Shown piece by piece: positions 54,478 through 63,071 of a stretch of 64,000 nt of DNA (position 1 is the stretch's first letter; every line of letters begins with the position of its first letter). The notes below the pieces were generated by a model. It was not told the origin of the DNA. It saw only the letters and a program-made list of their open reading frames with translations, and made no database searches. The stretch spans positions 1 to 64,000 of the forward strand of contig NZ_VWXK01000009.1 of assembly GCF_011752565.1 (NCBI RefSeq), given 5' to 3'. Made by a program: the position numbers and the translations under genes. The DNA is from Pantoea sp. Ap-967 (GTDB lineage: Bacteria > Pseudomonadota > Gammaproteobacteria > Pseudomonadales > Pseudomonadaceae).

Positions 54478-55848
54478 ATGACCAAGCAGATTCGCCTCAA
54501 TGCCTTCGCAATGAACACGGTCGGGCATCTTTCCCCGGGCCTGTGGCGCCACCCCCGCGACCAGGCCACACGCTACACCGACATCCATTACTGGGTGGCG
54601 CTGGCCAAGACCCTGGAACGTGGCTGCTTCGATGGCCTGTTCATCGCCGACGTGCTGGGTGTCTACGACGTGTATGGCGCCAGTGCCGACACGGCGTTGA
54701 GCCAGGCGGCGCAGGTGCCGGTCAACGACCCGCTGCAACTGGTGCCGGCAATGGCAGCGGCCACCCAACACCTGGGCTTTGGCGTGACCGCCTCGGTGTC
54801 GTTCGAACACCCCTACCCCTTCGCCCGGCGCATGAGCACCCTCGATCACCTGACCCAGGGCCGTGCCGGCTGGAACATCGTCACCTCCTACCTGGCCAGC
54901 GGCGCACGCAACCTGGGCCAGGCGCCCCTGGGCCACGACCAGCGCTATGCCCTGGCCGAGGAATACCTGCAGGTGTGCTACAAGCTCTGGGAAACCAGCT
55001 GGGAGGATGATGCGGTGCAAGCCGACCGCACGTCTGGGGTGTACGCAGACCCCGCCAAGGTGCATGGCATCGACCACCAAGGGCCTTGGTTCAAGGTGCC
55101 AGGTTTTCACCTGTGCGAGCCGTCGCCGCAACGCTCGCCAGTCATTTACCAGGCTGGCGCATCCAGCCGCGGGCGGGCCTTCGCCGCGGCCAACGCCGAA
55201 TGCGTGTTCGTTGCGGCGCCGAGCAAGGCCGTGCTGCGCAAGCAGGTGGCCGAATTGCGCGCGGCGGCGCAGGCAGCAGGCCGCGCAGCGGACGACGTGC
55301 AGGTGCTCGAACAGCTCACGGTGATCGTCGCAGCTACCAACCAGCAGGCCCTGGCCCTGCTCGAAGAATACCGCCAGTACGCCAGCCGCAGCGGCGCCCT
55401 GGCGCTGATGTCGGGCTGGACCGGCATCGACTTTGCCGAATACGCCCCCGGCCAGGTGCTGCGCGAGGTGCCCAGCGAAGCCATCCAGTCCGCTGTCGAG
55501 GCTTTCACCCGCGCCGACCCAACCCGCACCTGGACCACGGCAGAGATCGCCGATTACTGCGCCATTGGCGGCGATGGCCCGGTGCTGGTGGGCTCGGCGC
55601 AAACCGTGGCCGACCAGTTGCTGGAGTGGGTCGAGGACACCGGCGTGGACGGCTTCAACCTGGCCTGCGTGGTGGCCCCGGAAACCTTCGAGGCCGTGGT
55701 CGACTTGCTGATACCCGAACTGCAGGCCCGGGGCGCCTTCAAGCGCGCCTACAGCCCCGGCACGTTGCGCAACAAACTGTTCGGCCGCGGCGATCGCCTG
55801 GGCCTGCCACACCCGGCGGCGGTGCTGCGCCAGGAGGCACGGCGATGA
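54478..55848 (+). CDS. LLM-class FMN-dependent monooxygenase (NtaA/DszA/SnaA family)
   Basis: 456 aa. RLNAFAMNTVGHLSPGLWRHP, GVTASVSFEHPYPFARRMSTLDHLTQGRAGWNIVTSYL and SPVIYQAGASSRGRAFAAANAECVFV are signatures of two-component FMNH2-dependent monooxygenases acting on sulfur or nitrogen compounds. The flavin reductase is not encoded here and must act in trans. In this context it likely cleaves a C-S bond, releasing sulfite. Overlaps metI by 4 bp. Confidence 0.9.
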   Translation: MTKQIRLNAFAMNTVGHLSPGLWRHPRDQATRYTDIHYWVALAKTLERGCFDGLFIADVLGVYDVYGASADTALSQAAQVPVNDPLQLVPAMAAATQHLGFGVTASVSFEHPYPFARRMSTLDHLTQGRAGWNIVTSYLASGARNLGQAPLGHDQRYALAEEYLQVCYKLWETSWEDDAVQADRTSGVYADPAKVHGIDHQGPWFKVPGFHLCEPSPQRSPVIYQAGASSRGRAFAAANAECVFVAAPSKAVLRKQVAELRAAAQAAGRAADDVQVLEQLTVIVAATNQQALALLEEYRQYASRSGALALMSGWTGIDFAEYAPGQVLREVPSEAIQSAVEAFTRADPTRTWTTAEIADYCAIGGDGPVLVGSAQTVADQLLEWVEDTGVDGFNLACVVAPETFEAVVDLLIPELQARGAFKRAYSPGTLRNKLFGRGDRLGLPHPAAVLRQEARR

Positions 55849-56510
55849 ACGAACTGCTGGCCAATGTCGACTGGGCGGAAATCGCCCAGGCCTGCCTCGA
55901 CACCCTGAGCATGCTCAGCGTGGCCCTGGGCTTCACGGTGCTGCTTGGCCTGCCCCTGGGCGTGCTGCTGTACCTGACCGGGCAACGCCAGTTGCTGGCC
56001 AACGGGCCGTTGTACCGCTGCCTGTCGGTGGTGGTGAACGTGCTGCGCTCGTTGCCGTTCATCATCCTGCTGATCGTGCTGATTCCGTTGACCACCCTGC
56101 TTGCCGGCACCTCCCTGGGGGTCAAGGGCACGATCCCGCCGCTGGTGATCGGCTGCACGCCGTTCTTCGCCCGCCTGGTGGAAACCGCCCTGCGCGAAGT
56201 CGACCGCGGCCTGGTCGAGGCCTGCCAGGCCATGGGCGGCAGCATCCCGCAAATCATTCGCCACACCTTGTTACCCGAGGCCCGCACCGGGCTGATCGCA
56301 GCGGTCACGGTCACCGCCATCGTACTGGTCGACTACACCGCCATGGCCGGCGTGATCGGTGGCGGAGGCCTGGGCGACCTGGCAATCCGCTTCGGCTACC
56401 AGCGCTTCCAGACCGATGTGATGGTGGTCACCGTGCTGCTGTTGATCGTGCTGGTGCAGGCCCTGCAGATGACCGGCGATCGCCTGGTCAAGCATTACAC
56501 CCGACGCTGA
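55845..56510 (+). CDS. metI: Methionine-type ABC transporter permease (MetI)
   Basis: 221 aa, five membrane helices. The EAA loop EACQAMGGSIPQIIRHTLLPEA contacts the ATPase. NVLRSLPFIILLIVLIPLTTLLAGTSLG matches MetI. CAGGAGG before the ATG. It sits with metQ, but no ATPase gene (metN) is in the cluster, so the ATPase must come from elsewhere. The cargo is likely a sulfur compound, not necessarily methionine. Confidence 0.9.
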   Translation: MNELLANVDWAEIAQACLDTLSMLSVALGFTVLLGLPLGVLLYLTGQRQLLANGPLYRCLSVVVNVLRSLPFIILLIVLIPLTTLLAGTSLGVKGTIPPLVIGCTPFFARLVETALREVDRGLVEACQAMGGSIPQIIRHTLLPEARTGLIAAVTVTAIVLVDYTAMAGVIGGGGLGDLAIRFGYQRFQTDVMVVTVLLLIVLVQALQMTGDRLVKHYTRR

Positions 56511-56530
56511 ATTTTCCCCAAGGAATCCCC

Positions 56531-57301
56531 ATGAAAAAGACCCTCGCAGCCCTTGCCGCGTTCATCGCCTTCAACGCCCACGCCGGCGAACACCTGGTGG
56601 TCGGCGCCACGCCCGTGCCGCACGCTGAAATCCTTGAGTTCGTCAAACCGGCGCTGGCCAAGCAAGGCGTCGACCTGGACATCAAGGTGTTCAACGACTT
56701 CATCCAACCCAACCTGCAACTGGCGCAGAAAAACCTGGATGCCAATTACTACCAGTACCGGCCGTTCCTCAATGACTTCAACAAAACCCGGCACACCGAC
56801 CTGGTGCCGGTGGTGGGCGTGCATATCGAGCCCTTCGGTGCCTACTCGGCCAAGTACAAGACCCTGGCCGAGCTACCCGACGGCGCCAGCGTGGCCATCC
56901 CCAACGACCCGGTGAACACGGGGCGGGCCTTGGTGCTGCTGGCCGAGGCCGGGCTGATCACGCTCAAGGACCCGTCCAACCCGCAGTCCACCACGCGCGA
57001 CATCAGCGAAAACCCCCGGCACCTGAAAATCCGTGAACTGGAAGGCGCCATGCTGGCGCGCTCGGTGAACCAGGTGGACCTGGCGTTCGTCTTCGCCAAC
57101 TATGCCCTTGAAGCCGGAATCGACACCAACAGCGCGCTGATCGTGGAGAAAGGCAAGGACCTGTATGTGGAGTACCTGGTAGCTCGCCCGGATAACCTGC
57201 AGGACCCTGGCATCCAGAAGTTGGCCAAGGCGCTCAATTCACCCGAGGTGCGCAACTTCATCCTGACCCGCTACAAAGGCCAGATCGCCCCAGGGTTCTA
57301 A
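56531..57301 (+). CDS. metQ: MetQ/NlpA-family substrate-binding protein
   Basis: 256 aa. Signal peptide about 1-18 (FIAFNAHA-GEH) with no lipobox Cys, so it is probably a soluble periplasmic protein, unlike E. coli MetQ. VVGATPVPHAEIL, NLDANYYQYRPFLNDF and VDLAFVFANYALEAG are family features. It delivers the ligand to MetI. Last gene of the sigma-54 operon, followed by a REP pair. Confidence 0.9.
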   Translation: MKKTLAALAAFIAFNAHAGEHLVVGATPVPHAEILEFVKPALAKQGVDLDIKVFNDFIQPNLQLAQKNLDANYYQYRPFLNDFNKTRHTDLVPVVGVHIEPFGAYSAKYKTLAELPDGASVAIPNDPVNTGRALVLLAEAGLITLKDPSNPQSTTRDISENPRHLKIRELEGAMLARSVNQVDLAFVFANYALEAGIDTNSALIVEKGKDLYVEYLVARPDNLQDPGIQKLAKALNSPEVRNFILTRYKGQIAPGF

Positions 57302-57323
57302 GCCCCGCAACCGCCCGCCATCT

Positions 57324-57440
57324 TGGTAGGAGCGAGCGCAGCTCGCGATGGGCTGCAAAGCAGCCCCGGCGTCATGAGCTGCGAAGCTGAAACCCTGGGG
57401 CCCCTCGCGCCCCATCGCGAGCTGCGCTCGCTCCTACCAG
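57324..57440. repeat. Inverted pair of REP elements (BIME-like)
   Basis: Forward core at 57325-57350 and inverted core at 57413-57438 with GGGCTGCAAAGCAGCCCC between, separating the convergent metQ and hpaR-like genes. Confidence 0.88.
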
Positions 57441-57468
57441 GGCGGTGTTGGCCTGGAGATGGGTGAGG

Positions 57469-57891
57469 TTAGGGAGCAATACGTTTGAGCTCGTTCAAAA
57501 GGCTCATCAGTTGCTGCAGTTTTTCCTCGCCGTACTGGGCCTGGATCTTCTGGTAGTTAGCCTCCATGCCATCGCGCATCGAGGCGAAACAGGCCTGGCC
57601 GGCGTCGGTCAGGTTGACGAACACCCGGCGCTGGTCTTCGGCGGCCTTGCGCTTGCAGACCAGCCCGTCACGCTCCAGGCGGCTGAGCACGCCGGTCATG
57701 CTGGGCTTGAGGATGCACGCCAGGCTCGCCAGTTGATGGCTTTCCAACTCACCTTGCTGGTGCAGAATGCGGATCACCCGCCATTGCTGCTCGGTGAGGT
57801 CGTGTTCGTTGAGCAAAGGCCTGAAAAATGCCATTGCCGCCTCACGGGCCTGCAACAGGCTCAGCGTCAACGAAGGGGGTGTGTTGGTCAT
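57469..57891 (-). CDS. hpaR: MarR-family regulator, HpaR-like
   Basis: 140 aa. Winged helix LTEQQWRVIRILHQQGELESHQLASLACILKPSMTGVLSRLERDGLV (about 31-78) and RRVFVNLTDAGQA. The sequence resembles HpaR, the homoprotocatechuate operon repressor. No hpa catabolic genes adjoin, so it is either an orphan or regulates the nearby amine cluster. The ATG at 57891 fits the family N-terminus. Confidence 0.8.
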   Translation of the reverse strand: MTNTPPSLTLSLLQAREAAMAFFRPLLNEHDLTEQQWRVIRILHQQGELESHQLASLACILKPSMTGVLSRLERDGLVCKRKAAEDQRRVFVNLTDAGQACFASMRDGMEANYQKIQAQYGEEKLQQLMSLLNELKRIAP

Positions 57892-58136
57892 GGGTAGCCT
57901 TTGCTGTTTTTCCAATGGCCAAGCGTAGGGGCATTGGCCACGGACCACAACCGCCTCGCCGCGCCATGGAAAATACCAGCGGTTTCCCGCAGCCCTCAAG
58001 CCGCCCCTCTGGCAGCCTGGGCAAACACCGTGGCACTCTCAAACAAGACACCTGGCCCGCGAGCGGTGCTTAATGGCAGCACCTGTGAGCGCGCCGGCAA
58101 TGGCCCTACCACACGTTCAACCCAGCAGGCGGCGTC

Positions 58137-59435
58137 ATGATCAGCACCGAGTCCCCGACGTACTACACCGCGACCCGAAAGTACAACCTCAGCTTCCCCA
58201 CACTGGACCACGACATCGAGGCCGATGTGGTGGTGATCGGCGGCGGCTTCTCGGGTATCAACACCGCGCTGGAGCTGGCTGAACAAGGCGTCACCAACAC
58301 GGTGGTGCTCGAAGCCCGCCACCTGGGTTACGGCGGCACCGGGCGCAACGGCGGGCAGATCATGGCCGGCATCGGCCACGACCTGGAGAAAATCCGCAGC
58401 AGCGTTGGCGAGCAGGGCCTGAAGCAGATCTTCGAAATCAGCGAGCTGGGCGCCGGCATCATCAAGGCGCGCATCGACCGCTACGCCATCGATGCCGACT
58501 TCTGCCACGGCTACGGCTACCTGGGCTTCAACGAACGCCAGGCGCGCACGCTGCGCCAGTGGGAAAAAGACTTCAAAGCGATCAACCCACGGGACGAAAT
58601 CCGCTTCCTGGGGGGCTCGGAGGTAAAGCAGATCATCGGCAGCGACGCCTATGGCAGCGCCCTGCTGCACATGGGCGGCGGCCACGTGCATTCGCTGAAC
58701 CTGCTGCTGGGTGAGGCCCAGGCGCTGGTTGGCCACGGCGCACGGATTTTCGAACACAGCCCGGCGCTGCAGGTGACCTACGGCGAACGCATCACCGTGC
58801 GCACCGGGCGCGGTTCGGTACGCGCCAGCAAGCTGCTGTGGGCCTGTGACAGCTTCCTCGACAAACTGGAACCGGAGCTGCACGCGCGCACCATCAACAC
58901 CTACGCCTTCCAGATGATGACCGAGCCACTGCCGGACGAGCTGATCCAGCGTATCAGCCCGATTCGGGGCGCCTACAGCGACATCCGCCCGGTGATCGAC
59001 TACTTCCGCGTCACCCGCGAAAACCGCCTGCTGTTCGGCGCCGCCACGCCGTTCATCGAACGCATTCCAATGGACCTCAAGGCCTGGAACCGGGCGCTGA
59101 TGCTGAAGATATTCCCGTACCTGAAGAACGTGCGCATCGACCTGGCCTGGGGCGGGCCGATGGCCACCAGCGCCAACCTGTTCCCGCAGATCGGCACCTT
59201 GAGCGGCCGACCCAATGCGTTCTATGTGCAGGGTTATTCAGGCTTTGGCGTCACGCCCAGCCACATCATTTGCAAGGTCCTCGCCGAGGGCATGCTTGAA
59301 GGTTCGGCACGTTACCAGCTGCTGCGCTCGGTCAAGCATGCGCGCATTTTCGGCAAGGACCATTTCCGCCCACTGCTGCTCACGGCCGGCAAGACCGTGC
59401 ACCAGCTGTCGGGCTTTTTCAACGGCCGCCGCTGA
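58137..59435 (+). CDS. FAD-dependent amine oxidase-type oxidoreductase
   Basis: 432 aa. FAD site IEADVVVIGGGFSGINTALELAEQG (about 24-48), LGYGGTGRNGGQIMAGIGHD as second flavin segment, and a C-terminal VQGYSGFGVTPSH block are those of PuuB-like gamma-glutamylputrescine or related amine oxidases. With the downstream cupin, FeaR-like regulator, permease and aldehyde dehydrogenase it fits oxidative deamination of an imported amine. The substrate is not known. The 245-bp gap before it shows no clear regulatory motif. Confidence 0.87.
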   Translation: MISTESPTYYTATRKYNLSFPTLDHDIEADVVVIGGGFSGINTALELAEQGVTNTVVLEARHLGYGGTGRNGGQIMAGIGHDLEKIRSSVGEQGLKQIFEISELGAGIIKARIDRYAIDADFCHGYGYLGFNERQARTLRQWEKDFKAINPRDEIRFLGGSEVKQIIGSDAYGSALLHMGGGHVHSLNLLLGEAQALVGHGARIFEHSPALQVTYGERITVRTGRGSVRASKLLWACDSFLDKLEPELHARTINTYAFQMMTEPLPDELIQRISPIRGAYSDIRPVIDYFRVTRENRLLFGAATPFIERIPMDLKAWNRALMLKIFPYLKNVRIDLAWGGPMATSANLFPQIGTLSGRPNAFYVQGYSGFGVTPSHIICKVLAEGMLEGSARYQLLRSVKHARIFGKDHFRPLLLTAGKTVHQLSGFFNGRR

Positions 59436-59465
59436 GCCGTACCGTTCATTCACTGGAGAACTGCC

Positions 59466-59831
59466 ATGACCCTGACCGCCGCCAAGCAAGGTGTGCAACT
59501 GTCCGAACTCGACGACTGGGGCAGCGTTGCCGACCTGGGCTCGGAAATACTCGAAGGCGATGTAAGGGCCTTCGGCAAGATGACCTATGGGGCACCGACC
59601 GATCCGGTCAGCAGCGCCTATTTCGGCACCACGCGGGGCAAGTTCCGCATGGTGTACCCCTTCGACGAGCAGGCGGTGATCGTGACCGGCGAAATCCAGC
59701 TGACCGACGAATCCACCGGCCAGGTGACCCGCTACCGGGCCGGGGATGCCTGGTTCGCCAGCAAGGGCACACCGGTGCTGTGGGAAGTGTTGAGCGAATC
59801 GTTCGTCAAGCATTACCTGGCGGTGGCCTGA
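59466..59831 (+). CDS. Small cupin-domain protein
   Basis: 121 aa single beta-barrel: KFRMVYPFDEQAVIVTGEIQLTD and GDAWFASKGTPVLWEVL. It resembles the DUF861/ethanolamine-utilisation EutQ-like cupins often linked to amine oxidases. A GGAG site precedes the ATG, 30 bp after the oxidase gene, in the same operon. The two-histidine metal site of enzymatic cupins is not visible, so it may be a binding or accessory protein. Confidence 0.83.
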   Translation: MTLTAAKQGVQLSELDDWGSVADLGSEILEGDVRAFGKMTYGAPTDPVSSAYFGTTRGKFRMVYPFDEQAVIVTGEIQLTDESTGQVTRYRAGDAWFASKGTPVLWEVLSESFVKHYLAVA

Positions 59832-59848
59832 AGCGCGCCGCAACCCCC

Positions 59849-59917
59849 GCATCGCGAGCTGCGCTCGCTCCTACCAGGGCCAAGCAGATCCCGTAGGAGC
59901 GAGCAAAGCTCGCGATA
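59849..59917. repeat. REP elements, tail-to-head pair
   Basis: An inverted core (CATCGCGAGCTGCGCTCGCT) and a forward core (GTAGGAGCGAGCAAAGCTCG) about 15 bp apart, between the convergent cupin and FeaR-like genes. Confidence 0.86.
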
Positions 59918-59931
59918 GCAATGCAGCAGCA

Positions 59932-60873
59932 TCAGGCCATGGCCTGGGCGCGGTAGTCCTTGGGCGATTGTTCGAACTGCTTCTTGAACGAGCGGCTGAA
60001 ATGCGCCGAATCGGTGAAGCCCCACTTGTAGGCGATCGAAGTGATCGACTCGCCGCGGTAGAACGGGTTGGCCAAGTCGTCGGCGCTGCGCTTGAGGCGT
60101 GCCCGCTGAATGTAGCGGCATACGCTGTCGCCCTCCTCTTCGAACAGGCGGTACAGGTGGCGCACGGATATGTTCAGGCGCCCGGCCAGGTGGGCCGGCG
60201 TCAACCCAGGTTGTGACAGCGACTCGTCGATCACCTGCTGCACATAACCTCGCAGGTTCGCCCCACTCAGGCTTGCGAAACTGCAAGGGCCGCCAGCACC
60301 GCGCTCAAGCCCAGGCTCAAGCAGGGCAATGAACGCGCTCTGCAGCGCCTCGCCCTGGGCGCCGTCCTCGCCACTGCTGCCCTCCTTGCACAGTTGGTCC
60401 ATCAGCATGTGCAGCATGCGCCCGCAGGCGTTGGTGGAGGAAATCTTGCCGAACATCACGCCGTCACCGGCCATGTGCCGGCGCACCTGGCTGCGCGGCA
60501 GCGCCAACGACACGTGCTCGATCAGGCCATTGGGGTTGATCTCGCACGGGCCCACCGAGTCCATCAGCAGCAGTTCGCCCGGTGCCAGGCTGATGCGCGT
60601 GCCGCCTTGCATCACGCTTGAATGGCCGCTGCGCTGGCTGACCAGGAAGCAATGCTGGTCGTCATCGAGTGCGGGGTTTTCGCCCAGGCGGCGGATGGTG
60701 CCGGCGTTGGTGCGCAGGTTGGCCACCGGCAGCCCGGCGCGGGAACTGGCCGATACCTCGCCAATGAACAACGAAGGGGTGGATGCCAGCGCGGTTTCGA
60801 AGCGGCCGCAGATCTGCTGCATGGCCAGGGTCCAGTGTTCCAGGCCCTGACGGTCGGATTGTTGGGTATGCAT
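59932..60873 (-). CDS. feaR: AraC-family regulator, FeaR-like
   Basis: 313 aa. An N-terminal AraC-binding-like domain (about 30-200) precedes two helix-turn-helices: GLTPAHLAGRLNISVRHLYRLFEEEGD (about 232-258) and SITSIAYKWGFTDSAHFSRSFKKQF (about 278-302). The FeaR type activates feaB and amine-oxidase genes for phenylethylamine use. Located between the oxidase/cupin genes and the permease/feaB genes, which it probably controls. Its leader carries an AACAACAA motif and an inverted repeat (TAACATGTTA). Confidence 0.87.
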   Translation of the reverse strand: MHTQQSDRQGLEHWTLAMQQICGRFETALASTPSLFIGEVSASSRAGLPVANLRTNAGTIRRLGENPALDDDQHCFLVSQRSGHSSVMQGGTRISLAPGELLLMDSVGPCEINPNGLIEHVSLALPRSQVRRHMAGDGVMFGKISSTNACGRMLHMLMDQLCKEGSSGEDGAQGEALQSAFIALLEPGLERGAGGPCSFASLSGANLRGYVQQVIDESLSQPGLTPAHLAGRLNISVRHLYRLFEEEGDSVCRYIQRARLKRSADDLANPFYRGESITSIAYKWGFTDSAHFSRSFKKQFEQSPKDYRAQAMA

Positions 60874-60893
60874 GGCTGCCCTCGACGCGGAAT

Positions 60894-60901
60894 TTGTTGT
60901 T
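60894..60901 (-). promoter_or_regulatory. Candidate Hfq/Crc (CA) motif before the FeaR-like gene
   Basis: On the minus strand CATAACAACAA contains AACAACAA, 20 nt before the start codon. The same word, in the same CGNCATAACAACAA context, precedes the permease gene at 63064. Confidence 0.5.
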
Positions 60902-60914
60902 ATGCCGACATTGA

Positions 60915-60924
60915 TAACATGTTA
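60915..60924. promoter_or_regulatory. Palindrome in the FeaR-like gene promoter
   Basis: TAACATGTTA is a perfect 10-bp palindrome 42 bp before the regulator start, possibly an operator; GATAACATGTTAAC extends it with one mismatch. Confidence 0.35.
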
Positions 60925-60987
60925 ACAATGACGGCACAACTGTAACAATTTGTCGAAAACAACCAGCAAGGGATGTGCCAATCCGCC

Positions 60988-61572
60988 TCAGAGGTGCGGC
61001 AGCAACTGGCTGAACCGGGCCAGGCAGGCCAGCAGGTGCCCGCGTTGCGGCGGGCTGACCTGAATGTAGCGGCGAAACGCGGGCATCCGGTTGACCACCT
61101 CGCTGCCGCCCATGTGCTCCAGCACCAGGCGCCACTGGCCATGGCTGCATTCCAGGGTCAGGCGCTTGAAATCCAGCGGCATCAGCGCCGCCAGCAATGG
61201 CGCATCGGCCAGCAACTGCTCGCGCACCTGGGCGAAGCAAGCTTTGTCGCCACTGCGGTACACCGCCGTCACGCCCGTTCGGCGCAGCGCACCGGTATGG
61301 CGCAATTCCAAGCGCATTGCGCCCTGTTGCAGGGCTGGAACGCGCAGGCTGACTTCGCAGGTCACCACGTGCATCAGCAGGTGCGCTTGAACGCACTCGC
61401 GCAACTCGGCGCACCAACCCTGGGCCGGGTCGCGCAGCTCGGCGGTGGTCGAGCCCTGCTGCTGCACCTGCAGCGAGCCCAGGTTGCGCAACAGGTGCCC
61501 GAGGGTGACCCCAGGTCGGTAGCCTGCCAGCGCACGGGGCGCCAGCAGGTGCTCACGCAAATGTCTGATCAT
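60988..61572 (-). CDS. DUF3156-family protein
   Basis: 194 aa, no signal peptide or membrane helix. The start MIRHLREHLLAPRALAGYRPGVTLGHLL and the QWRLVLEHMGGSEVVNRMPAFRRYI segment fit DUF3156, a family found next to amino-acid permeases. The ATG at 61572 overlaps the permease 3' end by 20 bp, so it is co-translated. Function is unknown; it may be a transport accessory or sensor. Confidence 0.78.
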   Translation of the reverse strand: MIRHLREHLLAPRALAGYRPGVTLGHLLRNLGSLQVQQQGSTTAELRDPAQGWCAELRECVQAHLLMHVVTCEVSLRVPALQQGAMRLELRHTGALRRTGVTAVYRSGDKACFAQVREQLLADAPLLAALMPLDFKRLTLECSHGQWRLVLEHMGGSEVVNRMPAFRRYIQVSPPQRGHLLACLARFSQLLPHL

Positions 61573-63049
61573 GCAGGGTGTGCTCCACGACATGGCCGGG
61601 TTCGGCGGCGAACTCCTTCGCCAGCACGTCCTCGACCCGCGCCGGCTTGAACGGGTTGACCTTCTGCACGCACAGGGTCCAGAACAGCGCGTAGGCCGCC
61701 GTGCCGCCGAGCATGATGGCAAATGGCACGTAGATGTCCGCGGGGTCCATCCCAGGGGGCGTGATGAACGACATGCCGATGACGATGCCGGTGCTGGAGA
61801 CAATCTGCGGCAGCGGGAACAACGGCGAGCGGTAGGCACGCGGCAGGTCCGGGCGGCGAATGCGCAGGATCACCACCGACAGGGTCACCAGCAGGTAGGC
61901 GGTGCTCCAGGCACACACTGCGGCCAGTACCAGGTGCAGGATGTTCTCCGGGTTGCCGCCCAGGTACCAGGCATGCAGGCACGGGATCAGCGCCACCACC
62001 AGGATGCACAGCAGCGGCGTCTTGAAGCGCGGGTGCAAGTAGGCGAACACCTTGGGCAGCGCGCCGTCCACGGCCATGCCGTAGAGAATGCGCGGCACCC
62101 CGGCCATCAGCGTGTTGATGGTGGCAGCGCCGGCGAAGAGAAAACCGACGCCCAGCCACACCGGGCCGATATCGCCCATCACCTGCTCGGCGAAACGCGG
62201 GATGGCCATGGGCGTGTCCAGCAGGTGCACGCCGCTGGCCGCATCGAGCACCACGTTCTCCACCTGGCGCTTCATCGCGGCGCCGTAGATGAACATGCAG
62301 CTGGCAACGCCGAACAGGCCCAGCGCCATGGCCCTGGGCAGCACCCAGGCCGAGCGGCGCAGCTCCGGCGCCAGCGGGGTGACGAACTCGCAGCCGACGA
62401 ACATGAACATGGCCATGCCGATCAGCGAAAGAATGGTCATCAGGTCGGTGCCCACCAGCGAAACGCCGAACGGCCCTTCCAGCTCGACGGCAGGTGCGGC
62501 GATCAGGCCCAGCACGCCGAACACCATCAGGGTGGTCCACATGCCGAAGGTCAAAATCACTTCCGCGCGGCTGAAGGCACTGACGCCAAAGGCATTGAGC
62601 ACCGCGAAGGCGAGCACGAAGCACACCCCCAGCAGCCACGAGCCACCGGCCGATTCGGCCAAGGTGTTGAGGTGCTCGAAATTCACCAGCGCCATCACCC
62701 CGGACAGGATGGTTTCGGCGGTGCCGGCGAACACATGCACGATCAGGTAGGCCGACAGCGTGCCGGTGATGGCGAAGAAGCGGCCCAGGCCGCAGTTGAT
62801 GTAGTCATAGACCGAACCGGTAGTCGGCAGGATGGAAGCTGCCTCGGCGAAGGTGGTGGACTGCGCCAGCATCATCAGTGCGGCGATGACCATGGCGATG
62901 GCGAAGGCGCCGCCGCCGATCCCGAAGCCCATGGTCGCGGTGAGGATCACCGGGCTGGCCATGATCAGCCCGACGGTGCTGGCCAGTGCGGTGGGGAAAC
63001 CGACGGTGCCCCGGTTGAGGTGCTCGGTGAGCGTGTTGTTGAGTGACAT
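61553..63049 (-). CDS. APC-family amino-acid/amine permease
   Basis: 498 aa, 12 membrane helices: GTVGFPTALASTVGLIMASPVIL as helix 1 with the small-residue substrate turn, TTFAEAASILPTTGSVYDYINCGLG, and GCEFVTPLAPELRRS. It resembles ethanolamine or aromatic-amine permeases. The ATG at 63049 is preferred to one 17 codons earlier. Its leader has AACAACAA 14 nt before the start. It is divergent from feaB across 273 bp and probably imports the amine that feaB's pathway breaks down. Confidence 0.88.
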   Translation of the reverse strand: MSLNNTLTEHLNRGTVGFPTALASTVGLIMASPVILTATMGFGIGGGAFAIAMVIAALMMLAQSTTFAEAASILPTTGSVYDYINCGLGRFFAITGTLSAYLIVHVFAGTAETILSGVMALVNFEHLNTLAESAGGSWLLGVCFVLAFAVLNAFGVSAFSRAEVILTFGMWTTLMVFGVLGLIAAPAVELEGPFGVSLVGTDLMTILSLIGMAMFMFVGCEFVTPLAPELRRSAWVLPRAMALGLFGVASCMFIYGAAMKRQVENVVLDAASGVHLLDTPMAIPRFAEQVMGDIGPVWLGVGFLFAGAATINTLMAGVPRILYGMAVDGALPKVFAYLHPRFKTPLLCILVVALIPCLHAWYLGGNPENILHLVLAAVCAWSTAYLLVTLSVVILRIRRPDLPRAYRSPLFPLPQIVSSTGIVIGMSFITPPGMDPADIYVPFAIMLGGTAAYALFWTLCVQKVNPFKPARVEDVLAKEFAAEPGHVVEHTLHDQTFA

Positions 63050-63063
63050 CGTTATGCCCCGGC

Positions 63064-63071
63064 TTGTTGTT
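63064..63071 (-). promoter_or_regulatory. Candidate Hfq/Crc (CA) motif before the permease gene
   Basis: Minus-strand CATAACAACAA contains AACAACAA, 14 nt before the permease start and overlapping where ribosomes load. It matches the motif before the FeaR-like gene. Confidence 0.5.

Noticed and set aside
53116..55812. An 898-codon frame antisense to sfnB and the monooxygenase
   Set aside because: Both sense genes have clear family motifs, a promoter and ribosome sites. The antisense frame has none.
57469..57891. Homoprotocatechuate operon suggested by the HpaR-like gene
   Set aside because: No hpa catabolic genes are present; the adjacent genes belong to sulfur and amine metabolism.
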